Below, piece by piece: positions 17,320-27,500 of a stretch of DNA of 37,396 bases; position 1 is the first letter of the stretch, and each line of letters opens with the position of its first letter. The notes beneath the pieces are model-generated. The model worked only from the letters and a program-made list of their open reading frames with translations, was not told the DNA's origin and made no database searches. The stretch is from Clostridium gallinarum (GTDB lineage: Bacteria; Bacillota; Clostridia; Clostridiales; Clostridiaceae), in contig NZ_JACSQZ010000034.1 of NCBI RefSeq assembly GCF_014836325.1, forward strand, positions 1-37,396, given 5' to 3'. The translations under genes and the position numbers were made by a program.

Positions 17320-20300
17320 TTACTCCAACTTTCTCTTTTTACTTAACATAACTGCTGCTCCTAAGGAACATAATACTATACCAAGTAATAATAAATCTTT
17401 AGAATTTCTTCCACCTGTTTGTGGTAAATTATCATTGGAAGAACCTACTTGATTATCCACTCCCGAATTATTATTCGATGGTGAATCTACTTTATTTTGA
17501 TTTCCATTTGTATCTTGATTTCCTGGTTTAGTTCCACCTGTACTTTGGTTACCTGATTGAGTTCCATCTGTACTTGGGTTTCCTGGCTCATCTTCATCTG
17601 GACCATGATTTCCTGATGATCCTCCTGAATTTCCATTAGAGTTTGAATCATCTGAATATAATTCATAAATAGCCTCTATAGTTATATTATCTTTAACGCC
17701 ACCTTCTAACTTATTCCATTTACCAACATATCCATTTTTAATAGGAATTTCAGGATAATCCTTATCAGTTAAAACTTCATCATATTCTTTAACTATAGTT
17801 CCAACTACCTTTCCCTCAACACTAAAAGTAACTGTATAACTATTTATAGAATACTTTGCTGTTATTGTAATATTTTCTTTTACATTGTTAAAATCAATAT
17901 CCCATCCGTCAAAAGTATATCCTTCTCTTTCTGGATTAACTGGTGGTGTAGCACTATTTCCTTCTTCTACTATTTCCTCTTTTAAAACAGTACCATTATA
18001 ATCTTTAAATGTAACTGTATATTTTTCAATTGCTTTTGAAACATGAACAATACAGTAACTATATATCTTATTATTAGTCATTGATTCAATCTTTATATAA
18101 GCATATCCTTCAGAAACTCCAGTAATTGTTCCATCTTCTGAAACTGTTGCTACTGATGGATTAAAACTCTTCCAAGTTAATTCTGTATCTTTTTCCAATG
18201 TAGGTTCTGGTGAAAGCTTTGCTATTAGATTTGCTGTTTCTCCAACTTTAACTTCAATATTATTTGTATCTAGAGTTAATTTATCTGCTAAAATCGCTTC
18301 AGATACTACTGCAAAGTTTACAGAATACTTTCCATCCTTAGTAGTAGCTTTAATATAACTAACCCCTGGCTCAGATGGAGTATATATGCCCGCTTCAATT
18401 TTATTTCCTTTTAAATCCGCTTCTCCAACTTCAAATTCGCCATTTCCACTTACAACGCTCCAATCAAATGGTCCAAACATTCCATCTGGTTTTGTATACA
18501 CAGTATCTGATACAACTCCAGCAATAGCACCTTTACTTTCAATTCCATCGGCTACTATAAGAAGTTTATTTTCAGCGCCTGTTGGTGCATATTTAACATT
18601 TATTTCTCCTGTATTTGAATCATATGTGTAGGTAGTATGATTTGGATAATTTTGAATTTCATATTTATATCCATCTGCATAAACAATATAAAGATGAACT
18701 TTTTCTGGCAATGCATAATCTGCTTCATTTACTAATTTAGCATTATAACTTCCTCCTATACTGAAGAAATCCGCTCCATCAAGTTTAAGACCTTTAAGTT
18801 CAGTTTGCACATCACCTATTTGATGTAAGGTTGATTGTTTATACTTAGCCATAAGTTTAGCTGATTCACCTTGTTTTACATAAATTGCTTGATCATTATA
18901 ATTTTCCCCTGAAATTATATCATCTTCTGAGCTAGTCTTATAAATTTGATCCCAATCTATATCCATTGTTCTCTTTACATCACCTAATGTAACAGTTAAT
19001 ACAGCGCGTCCTTTTGGAAGTATATCTTCTGATGAATTTAATGTAAGATATAAAAATCCTGAAAGTCCATCACTAGAGTATTTACCTACAGTAATAAGAC
19101 CTGCTCCATAATCATTTGCATAATCTTCATCCTCTGAAACTTCCCAACTTATATTATCTAACTTAACATTAGCAGGTTTAAGATTATTTACCTTAACAAC
19201 TAATTGTCCATCTACTTTTAAGCCTGAAAAACTATCTATAGAAAGATCAAAGCTTTCAACTTTAGTATTAACCTCTTCTACTGCTACAACACAAATAGCA
19301 GAATCTGTTCCATCTGAAACTGTAATAATTGTTTGCCCAGCTGAAACTGCAATAACATGTCCATATTCATCAACAGTTGCAACTTCTGGATTACTTGATA
19401 TACGAGTTATATTAGAATTTGAATTTTCAGTATTATTATTAACACTTAAATCAAACTCCTCCCCCGGATGCAATAATGCAGATGTTTGAGATAAAACAAT
19501 TCCTTCTGAAGCATTAACTCTTATAGCATAGCTTCTATCATTTGCTCCATAATCACCACATGAAATTAATACATTTCCATTCCATTCATAATTGTAATAA
19601 TTATTTTCACCTTCAAATGACTCCTTATTATGAACATATTCTGTTACATCCACAATAAATTCGTGTTCTTTAACTTCTGCATCGTAAATATCTTCCTTAT
19701 AAAATGGATTATTTCTATCAAGTCCTACTTCAGAGTAATTAGGATCACCCTTCTCATCTTTATAGGTACGTGTTACATAAGGTGTAACTTCAATAGATGC
19801 AATTGAGCCATCATCATATACTGTACCTTTAATATATGTGCGTCCATCTTCTTGATATACTTTAATAGCATTATTTTTAAGTTTTGGAGCAACTGTATCT
19901 ATAGTAACTGGGAATGAAATAATATCTCCAGTCATATCCATATTATGATTATTAAACTTTGGTTCTTTTTCTCCTGGAATTATAGAATCAAAAGCTGTAA
20001 CATTTCTACCTTCTTCTTCACTATATACCTTATCACCATAATCCCCTTCACTATAAGCTGTAATAGTATAAGTACATTTTGTTCCACTAGGTAGTACATT
20101 TCCCTCCTTATCAGTTCCATTCCAAGTTGGAAATGTTCCATAAACACTAAATGGTATTGGAGCACCTATACTAGAGTTATAAAGACTCTTTGATGCATAA
20201 GATGTCCATTCTCTCATATAGACTTCACCAGTTATTGAATTCTTAGCTTCAATAACTACAGCTTTTGCATCACGTAATTGATAAAGTATATAATCATCAA

Positions 20301-23256
20301 TACGGTCAAAATACTCATCTCCATTAGGAGATAATGTTATATTTTCCTTTGTATACACCGTTTGATTCATTGTTGAACTTGGATCAAAAACATTTTGACC
20401 AAGATTGAAATATCCTATAATACCATAAATATCATTAATTTGTGTACTTCCAACTATATTAGTATTCCAAGTGGTCTCATTATTAAACACATTTTCTCCA
20501 TCTTGTGGCTCATCTATCCAATTAGATGAATCAAATATTGGTGATTTAGTCCAATCACCATAAAATGATAACATTGGCATACCAATTTGAGGATTTTCTT
20601 CAGTTGTATCAGTTAAGATTACATATCCTTCTATATAAATTCCATTTGCAAATAAAGTATCTAGCTCTGATTTTTCTTCATTTGTCAATGAAACTTTTTG
20701 ATTAAAGCTCGTACTTCCATTTTCTGATACATTAATTTCTCCTAATTGCACATTTTTTATAATAACCTCATCATTAGATATAACATTACGTTCTCCCCAT
20801 TCACTTGTTATAGGAGATGTTTCCGGTCTCATTAATACCACTTCTACGTTATATTTTAATGATTCGCTAGAAATATTATTTAATTTAAAGTTTATATTGT
20901 ATTCTCCATTTTTATTTGGATCATCACCTAGTTCCAACTTACCAACACTCTCTCCATCAACTGTTATATAAGCAGGTGTTGAAATTGCTGATGATGCACT
21001 TACAATACCAGCCCCCTGTTGACGAGGTGAATAATATACTCCATTTTTATTTTTTTGAGGAATAGCAGTACTAACTAATAATTTGCTAACAATATCTCCA
21101 ACATTTTCATTTGTAATCCCTTGTTTAATTGCATATTGACGAACAAGAGCACCAATTCCAGACATATGAGGAGCTGACATAGATGTACCACTCATCATAT
21201 TATAACTTCCAATATATCCATCATTACTTGCATTAACTCTATCAAGTACAGAAGACCATATATTCCCTCCTGGTGCTGTAATTTCAGGCTTTAATTCAAG
21301 ACCTGGTCCCGCTCCCCATGAAGTAAATGAAGACATTTCTCCTGCTGTAACATTATCAATTGTTTCATCATCCTTTGAAACTTTTATCTTAACATCATAT
21401 CCATTTTCTATTGCTTTAACTAATTCAGAACCATCTTTTCCTGAAATAAAAGCAGAATCAAGAGTAGTTCCTGTAACACTCATACTTATTAATTCTGTGC
21501 TTTCAGAATTGTTATCATAAATTATAACTCCTAAAACACCGTAACGCTCATTTCTAGAATTTACTCCTGAGAAAGATATTGCATTATTAATTTTACTTGC
21601 AAAAGATATTTCTCCACGCTTTACTAAAGCAAGTCCAGTTTTCCCATTATTATATCCATTATTAAATCCAGCAGCATAGTAATCATTATATTCCCCAAAA
21701 CCACCTACTGAATATATTGGATATTCCTTATCTGAAAAATCTGCCTTCATAAGACCAGCCCAAGGATCTTTAAAATAAACCTTATGCTCAACATTTTTAT
21801 CATCATACCACGAAAAATAAGCTTGTACACTGATAGTATTATCTATAGATGCTACAGCAAGATTGCTCTCATATACAGCTGGAGACGAAATCATAGATTC
21901 ATCAGGATTATCTGTTGAGTTACTACTACCATAATTATTATTTGTAGATGACTTTTCACTATTTCCAGCAGAAGTCATAAGTACAATTCCTGATTTATTA
22001 AGACGTTCATAAAGATCGTTTTGAACTGTATCATCACTTGCAAAACCATTATCTGAACCAAGACTTAAATTAACTATATCCGCTCCTAATTTTAAAGAAT
22101 CTTCAAGAGCATTTATAATAACACTTTCCATTGCTCCACCACCAGCATCTGGAAACACCTTCATAGCTAATAACTGTGCATCAGGTGCAACTCCTGAAAA
22201 TTTAACTTCTCCTTCATCAGTACTTACAAAACCTGCAATAGTACCACTAACATGTGTACCATGATCACTCTCTGCTGGCCATACATTTAAATCTCCATCT
22301 GCATAATCACATGCATATGGTACTTTTAAATTTTTATAAAGAGCATTCTTATCATAAGTTATTTGATTTCCACTCGCACCCGTAGTAGATTTAAGTTGAT
22401 TATCTACTAAAAATTCTTTTAGACTATCAGTAGTATAACGTAAGCTCCAGTCATCATTTCCATCTGTTGGATTTCCATTTTTAAAAGAATCATTTGTAAA
22501 TGCTTCATGGACACGGACAACTTCTGAATTCCAATCCATTTTTAAATCTAGTCCAGTATCAAGAACTGCAACCAGCATTCCTTTACCTGTATAACCTTCT
22601 CCCCAAACCTTTTCAATTCCTACCATATCATAGCTATAAGAGTAATTTTCCTTACCATCTTCAACTACAGAATTTTCAATAGGATCTGGTCTATCATAAA
22701 CATGTTCAACATAAGCTCTCTTAATTCCATCTATCTTACTTATTTCATTAATAAGACCATATGGCACTTTAATAGCTATAGCATTTACTATATTAGACCA
22801 CTTATTTACAACTTCAAATCCATCATTAGATAATTTAGCTATATCACTATTTTCATTAGTTAAATTAGATATTTTTGAAATTATATTTTGTTGATTATTA
22901 ATTATTTCATTAGAAATAATCTTTGCATCTTCTGAAGATAAAAAATCTGATACAGATTCTCCTGCTGAAGTATCAATATCTATAGAGTAATTGCTTGTTC
23001 CATAATACTCCATAACAGGAGCATCTTCCATTTCCACAATAGCTGTAACTATCTCATCGTCCCCATAGATAGCATCTATTTGTGATTCATTTGGCTTAGT
23101 TTTTAAATCATCAAGTCTCGGAGTTCCTTCAACCTCTATAGCAGTAATATCAGATTCTTTACTTTCTCTAATATCTGCCTTAGGGTTGCTTGTAATCATT
23201 CCAAATAACATAAAAATTGTAATAACTCCTGAAAAATAACGTTTCATTTTTTTCAT
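17320..23256 (-). CDS. Cell-wall-anchored subtilisin-like serine protease (C5a-peptidase-like)
   Basis: 1978 residues. Signal peptide (about 1-28); I9-type propeptide (about 68-190); S8 catalytic domain with Asp233 (AVLDTGLD), His332 (SDHGTHVSGT), oxyanion Asn432 (TSAGNS) and Ser692 (SGTSMSAPHMSG), so the triad is complete. A PA-like domain is inserted at about 510-625. Then follow Fn3-like modules (from about 770), bacterial Ig-like (BIG2) modules including one near VKVGETANLIAKLSP, two Listeria-Bacteroides repeats (YTVTFKDYNGTVLKEEIV; SYTVTFSVEGKVVG), a Gly/Asn/Ser-rich spacer, and LPQTG (about 1944), hydrophobic segment and KKRKLE for sortase A. Modular order matches lactococcal cell-envelope proteinase and streptococcal C5a peptidase. 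Likely role: cutting host proteins or supplying peptides; the target cannot be read. Start ATG follows GGGGG by seven bases. Confidence 0.95.
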   Translation of the reverse strand: MKKMKRYFSGVITIFMLFGMITSNPKADIRESKESDITAIEVEGTPRLDDLKTKPNESQIDAIYGDDEIVTAIVEMEDAPVMEYYGTSNYSIDIDTSAGESVSDFLSSEDAKIISNEIINNQQNIISKISNLTNENSDIAKLSNDGFEVVNKWSNIVNAIAIKVPYGLINEISKIDGIKRAYVEHVYDRPDPIENSVVEDGKENYSYSYDMVGIEKVWGEGYTGKGMLVAVLDTGLDLKMDWNSEVVRVHEAFTNDSFKNGNPTDGNDDWSLRYTTDSLKEFLVDNQLKSTTGASGNQITYDKNALYKNLKVPYACDYADGDLNVWPAESDHGTHVSGTIAGFVSTDEGEVKFSGVAPDAQLLAMKVFPDAGGGAMESVIINALEDSLKLGADIVNLSLGSDNGFASDDTVQNDLYERLNKSGIVLMTSAGNSEKSSTNNNYGSSNSTDNPDESMISSPAVYESNLAVASIDNTISVQAYFSWYDDKNVEHKVYFKDPWAGLMKADFSDKEYPIYSVGGFGEYNDYYAAGFNNGYNNGKTGLALVKRGEISFASKINNAISFSGVNSRNERYGVLGVIIYDNNSESTELISMSVTGTTLDSAFISGKDGSELVKAIENGYDVKIKVSKDDETIDNVTAGEMSSFTSWGAGPGLELKPEITAPGGNIWSSVLDRVNASNDGYIGSYNMMSGTSMSAPHMSGIGALVRQYAIKQGITNENVGDIVSKLLVSTAIPQKNKNGVYYSPRQQGAGIVSASSAISTPAYITVDGESVGKLELGDDPNKNGEYNINFKLNNISSESLKYNVEVVLMRPETSPITSEWGERNVISNDEVIIKNVQLGEINVSENGSTSFNQKVSLTNEEKSELDTLFANGIYIEGYVILTDTTEENPQIGMPMLSFYGDWTKSPIFDSSNWIDEPQDGENVFNNETTWNTNIVGSTQINDIYGIIGYFNLGQNVFDPSSTMNQTVYTKENITLSPNGDEYFDRIDDYILYQLRDAKAVVIEAKNSITGEVYMREWTSYASKSLYNSSIGAPIPFSVYGTFPTWNGTDKEGNVLPSGTKCTYTITAYSEGDYGDKVYSEEEGRNVTAFDSIIPGEKEPKFNNHNMDMTGDIISFPVTIDTVAPKLKNNAIKVYQEDGRTYIKGTVYDDGSIASIEVTPYVTRTYKDEKGDPNYSEVGLDRNNPFYKEDIYDAEVKEHEFIVDVTEYVHNKESFEGENNYYNYEWNGNVLISCGDYGANDRSYAIRVNASEGIVLSQTSALLHPGEEFDLSVNNNTENSNSNITRISSNPEVATVDEYGHVIAVSAGQTIITVSDGTDSAICVVAVEEVNTKVESFDLSIDSFSGLKVDGQLVVKVNNLKPANVKLDNISWEVSEDEDYANDYGAGLITVGKYSSDGLSGFLYLTLNSSEDILPKGRAVLTVTLGDVKRTMDIDWDQIYKTSSEDDIISGENYNDQAIYVKQGESAKLMAKYKQSTLHQIGDVQTELKGLKLDGADFFSIGGSYNAKLVNEADYALPEKVHLYIVYADGYKYEIQNYPNHTTYTYDSNTGEINVKYAPTGAENKLLIVADGIESKGAIAGVVSDTVYTKPDGMFGPFDWSVVSGNGEFEVGEADLKGNKIEAGIYTPSEPGVSYIKATTKDGKYSVNFAVVSEAILADKLTLDTNNIEVKVGETANLIAKLSPEPTLEKDTELTWKSFNPSVATVSEDGTITGVSEGYAYIKIESMTNNKIYSYCIVHVSKAIEKYTVTFKDYNGTVLKEEIVEEGNSATPPVNPEREGYTFDGWDIDFNNVKENITITAKYSINSYTVTFSVEGKVVGTIVKEYDEVLTDKDYPEIPIKNGYVGKWNKLEGGVKDNITIEAIYELYSDDSNSNGNSGGSSGNHGPDEDEPGNPSTDGTQSGNQSTGGTKPGNQDTNGNQNKVDSPSNNNSGVDNQVGSSNDNLPQTGGRNSKDLLLLGIVLCSLGAAVMLSKKRKLE
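17336..17431 (-). repeat. Sorting-signal repeat, copy A (in subtilase)
   Basis: These 96 bases match 24613-24708 at 94 positions. They encode LPQTGGR-S-KDLLLLGIVLCSLGAAVMLSKK, the complete sortase signal. Upstream of the motif the two genes are unrelated. Confidence 0.9.
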
Positions 23257-23306
23257 GCCTTTTCCCCCTTTTTATTTAATTATTTTATATACAACAAATA
23301 TCTAAC

Positions 23307-23357
23307 ACGATGTTCTATATATATATTATAATAATACTTTATACCAGTTCATGTCAA
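23307..23357 (-). promoter_or_regulatory. Subtilase promoter with shared 17-bp element
   Basis: Minus strand: TTGACA (23357-23352), 18 bases, TATTAT (23333-23328). The element ACGATGTTCTATATATA (plus strand, 23307-23323) begins four bases after the -10, over the presumed transcription start, a typical repressor position. The identical 17 bases lie upstream of the GH20 gene at 29977-29993. Confidence 0.65.
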
Positions 23358-23393
23358 TAAAATACATTTAATACTTTTGTTTCCACATTTAAC

Positions 23394-23422
23394 TTGACAA
23401 AAAATTTATTATATGGAATACT
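23394..23422 (+). promoter_or_regulatory. Promoter of the ArsR-like regulator
   Basis: Plus strand: perfect TTGACA (23394-23399), 17 bases, AATACT (23417-23422, four of six). It ends 37 bases before the ATG at 23460. The TTG of the -35 opens the longest reading frame, which argues against that upstream start. It is back to back with the subtilase promoter. Confidence 0.55.
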
Positions 23423-23459
23423 CAAAACGATTACTTGTATTAAGGAAGGATTTGACATA

Positions 23460-24539
23460 ATGGATTATATTGATACCCCAAATATGTTACTTGAAGCCAT
23501 TGCTTACCTTTGCAGAAAAGCATCAGGTAATACTTTAGATCAGCTAGATAAAAAAATAAAAGAAAAAAAATTAGAATATAATGACTCATTTAAAAAAACA
23601 TTTTCTAAATTAAAAAATTTTAATAATCTCATAGATAAAAATATTAATATTAGTAATGAAATATTAAACAAGTTTTTTAGTAATATAGAAGGTTTTTCTT
23701 TTAATACAATAGGATCAACCTCTATTGCATTCCTACTTTTATACAATGCTTTAGAAGAATTTAATGAAGACATTGATATCCTAATTAATAATATAAAAAC
23801 CTTATCCCATGATAAAATTGCATATAATATTACTGAAGCTCTAGATATATCTGATAATTATAGTCATGACGAATCTATAACCGAGAGTGACTTTATTGAT
23901 ATTATCTTATCACTTTCTATTCCAGCTGAAAGCAAAATAATAATTTTAGATACCTATAGAAATTACGAAAAATTTTTAGATGAAATTTCAATACCTTTAA
24001 AAAAAGTTATTACTATTTTAAATAAAGAAAAAAATAATTTTATAGATATACTATCTCCCTTTAATATCTATATTTCAAATATTGGATGTGAAAGTTTCTT
24101 TAAAAAGATTTCAAAATTAAAGCCTTTAGATACAGTAAACTACTATCTAAGACCTTTCATTTTTGGTATGGATACTACTCTTACTTCAAATAAAACTACA
24201 GATATTGTTCATATCTATTGTGGAATATTACGCAAAGATCTTTTAGAAATGTTAAATAAAGAAATTTCATATGTAGATGATGTTTATAAAGCATATAATT
24301 TACTTGGAGATCGAACAAGATTTGATATTTTATGTTATATAAGAAAAAATAAAGCCTATGGTGTTGAATTATCAAATCACTTTAATCTTTCTAGAAATAC
24401 TATTCATCATCATATGAGCAAACTTATAAATTCAGGACTTATAACTTGTACTACAGATGGAAAAAGAGTTTACTATTCTCTTGATACCGATGCTTTTGAA
24501 AAATTAATCGTAAATCAAAAGAAACTTTTTTTACAATAA
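23460..24539 (+). CDS. ArsR-like winged-helix regulator with long N-terminal domain
   Basis: 359 residues from the ATG at 23460 (MDYIDTPNMLLEAIAYLC), which follows AAGGAAGGA. The C-terminus (about 265-350) is an ArsR-type winged helix: LLGDRTRFDILCYIRKNKAYGVELSNHF, SRNTIHHHMSKLINSGLI, then the wing TTDGKRVYYSLD. The first ~260 residues are mainly helical and charged and match no family I can name; no Cys-rich metal site is visible, and the two Cys (CRKAS, IGCESFF) look isolated. No membrane segment. It is the only plus-strand gene here, divergent from the subtilase and convergent with the GH20 gene. Those two neighbours share the 17-bp element, so they are its probable targets (inference). 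It could be repressor or activator. Confidence 0.88.
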   Translation: MDYIDTPNMLLEAIAYLCRKASGNTLDQLDKKIKEKKLEYNDSFKKTFSKLKNFNNLIDKNINISNEILNKFFSNIEGFSFNTIGSTSIAFLLLYNALEEFNEDIDILINNIKTLSHDKIAYNITEALDISDNYSHDESITESDFIDIILSLSIPAESKIIILDTYRNYEKFLDEISIPLKKVITILNKEKNNFIDILSPFNIYISNIGCESFFKKISKLKPLDTVNYYLRPFIFGMDTTLTSNKTTDIVHIYCGILRKDLLEMLNKEISYVDDVYKAYNLLGDRTRFDILCYIRKNKAYGVELSNHFNLSRNTIHHHMSKLINSGLITCTTDGKRVYYSLDTDAFEKLIVNQKKLFLQ

Positions 24540-24540
24540 A

Positions 24541-24580
24541 AAAGGCTCATAGTAATTATTATTTTTTACTATGAGCCTTT
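24541..24580. terminator. Bidirectional terminator between regulator and GH20 gene
   Basis: Perfect 14-bp stem AAAGGCTCATAGTA (24541-24554) / TACTATGAGCCTTT (24567-24580), two bases after the regulator stop and about 16 after the GH20 stop. T6 follows on the minus strand; only a short T-run follows on the plus strand, so it should be stronger for GH20. Confidence 0.85.
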
Positions 24581-24596
24581 ATATTAGACTTAAAAA

Positions 24597-27500
24597 CTAT
24601 TCTATTTTTCTTTTTTTACTTAACATAACTGCTGCTCCTAAGGAACATAATACTATACCAAGTAATAATAAATCTTTAGAATCTCTTCCACCTGTTTGCG
24701 GTAAATTACCATTATTCCCCTTGTTGCTTTCATTATTAATACTTTCGTTGCCACCATTAGTGCTATTATCTGTTTCATTCTTAGATTCACTATCATTTTC
24801 TGTAGTATCATCAGTAACATCATCACTTGCAGCCCCATCATCTTTTGCTATAAGATTATCTAAAGCTGTATTTAATAATCTTGCTACCTCATTTATTTCT
24901 TCCTGAGTTGCCTCTTCATTAATAAATACTTCGTTAGCTCTTGCTAATTTAGTTTTTACCTCTTGAGCACTTTCATCTGTATATTTTGATAGGTCTATAG
25001 CCTTCGCTTTATTTATTAAATCTTCAAGTTTAGATTTATCTGGTATTAATCTTAAATCTAGATAAGTTTTTATTAATGTATTATATGCTGAATCTACTTC
25101 CTCTTGAGTTGCATATTCATTAGCTAAAATTTCTTTAGCTGTTTTTAATGCATTTTCAAATGGTGTCCAAGTTGATTCAATATATCCTTCCTTATCTATT
25201 TTTTCTAATTTATCTACTAACTTTTGAAGTGAATCTTTCTTAACTTGAACTTTAACTAAACCATCTATAGCTGCTTTTAATGCATCTAAAGTTTCATCTA
25301 CTTCTTTTTGCATTGCATTTTCATCTGCAAGTACTGCATCTGCAATTGCTATAACTTCTTGTAAATTAGCCCAAGAATCAGCAGTATATCCCTTAGATAC
25401 TAACTCTTTTGCTGAATTTACAAGTACTTGTAATGCTTCTTTATCTCCTTGCTTAAAGTCAAGCATCCAGATAGCACTAGCTAACCTCTTAAATGCTGCA
25501 TCAACTTCTGTTTCTGTAGCATCTTCACTTTCATAAACAGCTTTAGCTTCTTCTAATGCATCATTAAACTCTTGTACTACAGCTGGTACTACATTCTCTA
25601 GTAAACCTTCTGCAACAATTTCATTAGCATAGTCTATAGCTATTTTTAAAGCTTTTTTATTTACTTCTGGGTTTGGATTTACTATTTCTTCATTAATAGT
25701 AACTGTTATACTTCCATTTACTATATCAATTATATTTCCCTCATCAGTAGAAAGTTGTCCATCAGTTATATTAAATACTACATTTTCACCTGTAGCTTTA
25801 GATTTAAATTCTAAATTAACTATATCTACATCATTTTCTATTGCAACTCCTTTAGTTGCAACAACTACAGTTACCACTCCATTATTGTCTGAAGAATTAA
25901 CTATATATTTTGTATCATTTTCTGATGTAGCTCCAACAAATTCAAACTTATTTTTATCATAATCTACATTAAATTGCATTCCATACATATTTGTAGATGT
26001 TAAATCTTTAGTACCAACTTTAATATTTAACTTATCTCCAGCATTAATTTCAGCTAATGATGTAGATACTTTAAATCCAACTTCTTCTGTTGGCTCTGGA
26101 ATAACCTCTTTAACTTTATGAACATTTAATTCAGAAGCTGATGCAAATCCACCTACACCTGCTTTTGCAATTAATCTTACATGTGTTACTTCAGAAGCTT
26201 CATCAAAATTAACTACTTTTAAAGTAGAATCTTGTGCCCAAGACCCTTCTGAAACTGTTGTAAAATCAGTTCCATTTGTACTTACTTGAAGCTCATACTT
26301 AGTAATTGTACCATTACCTCCATTACTTCTTGGAAGATATGAGAATTTGTTAATAGTATAAGCTTTTCCTAAATCTAAAGTAATACTTTGTGGCAATTTT
26401 ACAGGAGTATTATAATTTGTATGCCAAATAGTTCCCGTATTTCCATCAATAGCAAAAGATGCTAATCCTTCTGTACCTACATTAGGATGCTCACTTGTTG
26501 CTGATGCTTTCATACTTTCTTGTGGTATTATTGTCTCATCTGCAATATTTACAGCAATATTATATACTTTTAAGGATTTTAATTCACCATTAAATGAATT
26601 TGTTTCACTTCCTACTCTTTCTAATGGGAATACAAATGTTCCATTGTCTCCAGATGAACTACCCTTACTAACTTCATCAACATATTCTCCATTAACATAA
26701 AGTTCTGTCTTTGTCATTTTTCCTATTATTGTTATATCTACCCATTCTCCTTTAGGTAGTTCATAATCAAATGAGTAATCATAGAATTCTCTTGAGAAAC
26801 CTACTTTTCCAGTATCTTTTTGAACTGCTTTAAAGGAACCCTTCTCAGATTCAAAAAGAACTTGTTCTTCATTATTACTATTTTCATCACGTTTTACACT
26901 AAATGAAACTGTATAATTTGGTCCTATATTTTCTATAGCACTTTGTAAATAACTATTATCATCATTTAATTTTAATACTCCATTTTTTACAGTAGCATTA
27001 TTAAGAGCTACTGAATTATATCCATTTCCTGAATTATCAGGTACTGTATCATTTGAAGTAGCTTTAAAATTATATTCTAAAACCTTTTCTGTTTCAGATT
27101 CTACTTTATATCTTGGATTAGAATTTGGAGCATTTGATACCTTAGCTGCAACTTCTTTAAATTCAGCATAACTCTTATCCTCTGCTACTCCCCACATCTT
27201 TTCTGATACAGCTTGAACAGCAGGTAATACTCTATCATAAATATCTAATTCAACTATACCATTAGCTTTTTTGTCAATCATATCATTCCAAACTGCAAAC
27301 ATTCCTCCACGCATTTGTGGTGAACCTGCTGGAATTACATCTCCATTTCCAAATTTACTAACTTCATAATTATTATATATATAACTTGTATTTAAATAGT
27401 CATAATAATATCCTGCATCTGGAACTATATATAACTTTCCATCTTCAGTATTAATTAAATCATAACCTAAATTAAACATATCTGAAGGATCTGCCCATCC

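Noticed and set aside
24571..24906. 111-codon open frame on the plus strand rich in Leu and Ser
   Set aside because: Complement of the Asn/Ser/Glu-rich spacer and sorting signal of the GH20 protein; low-complexity artefact.
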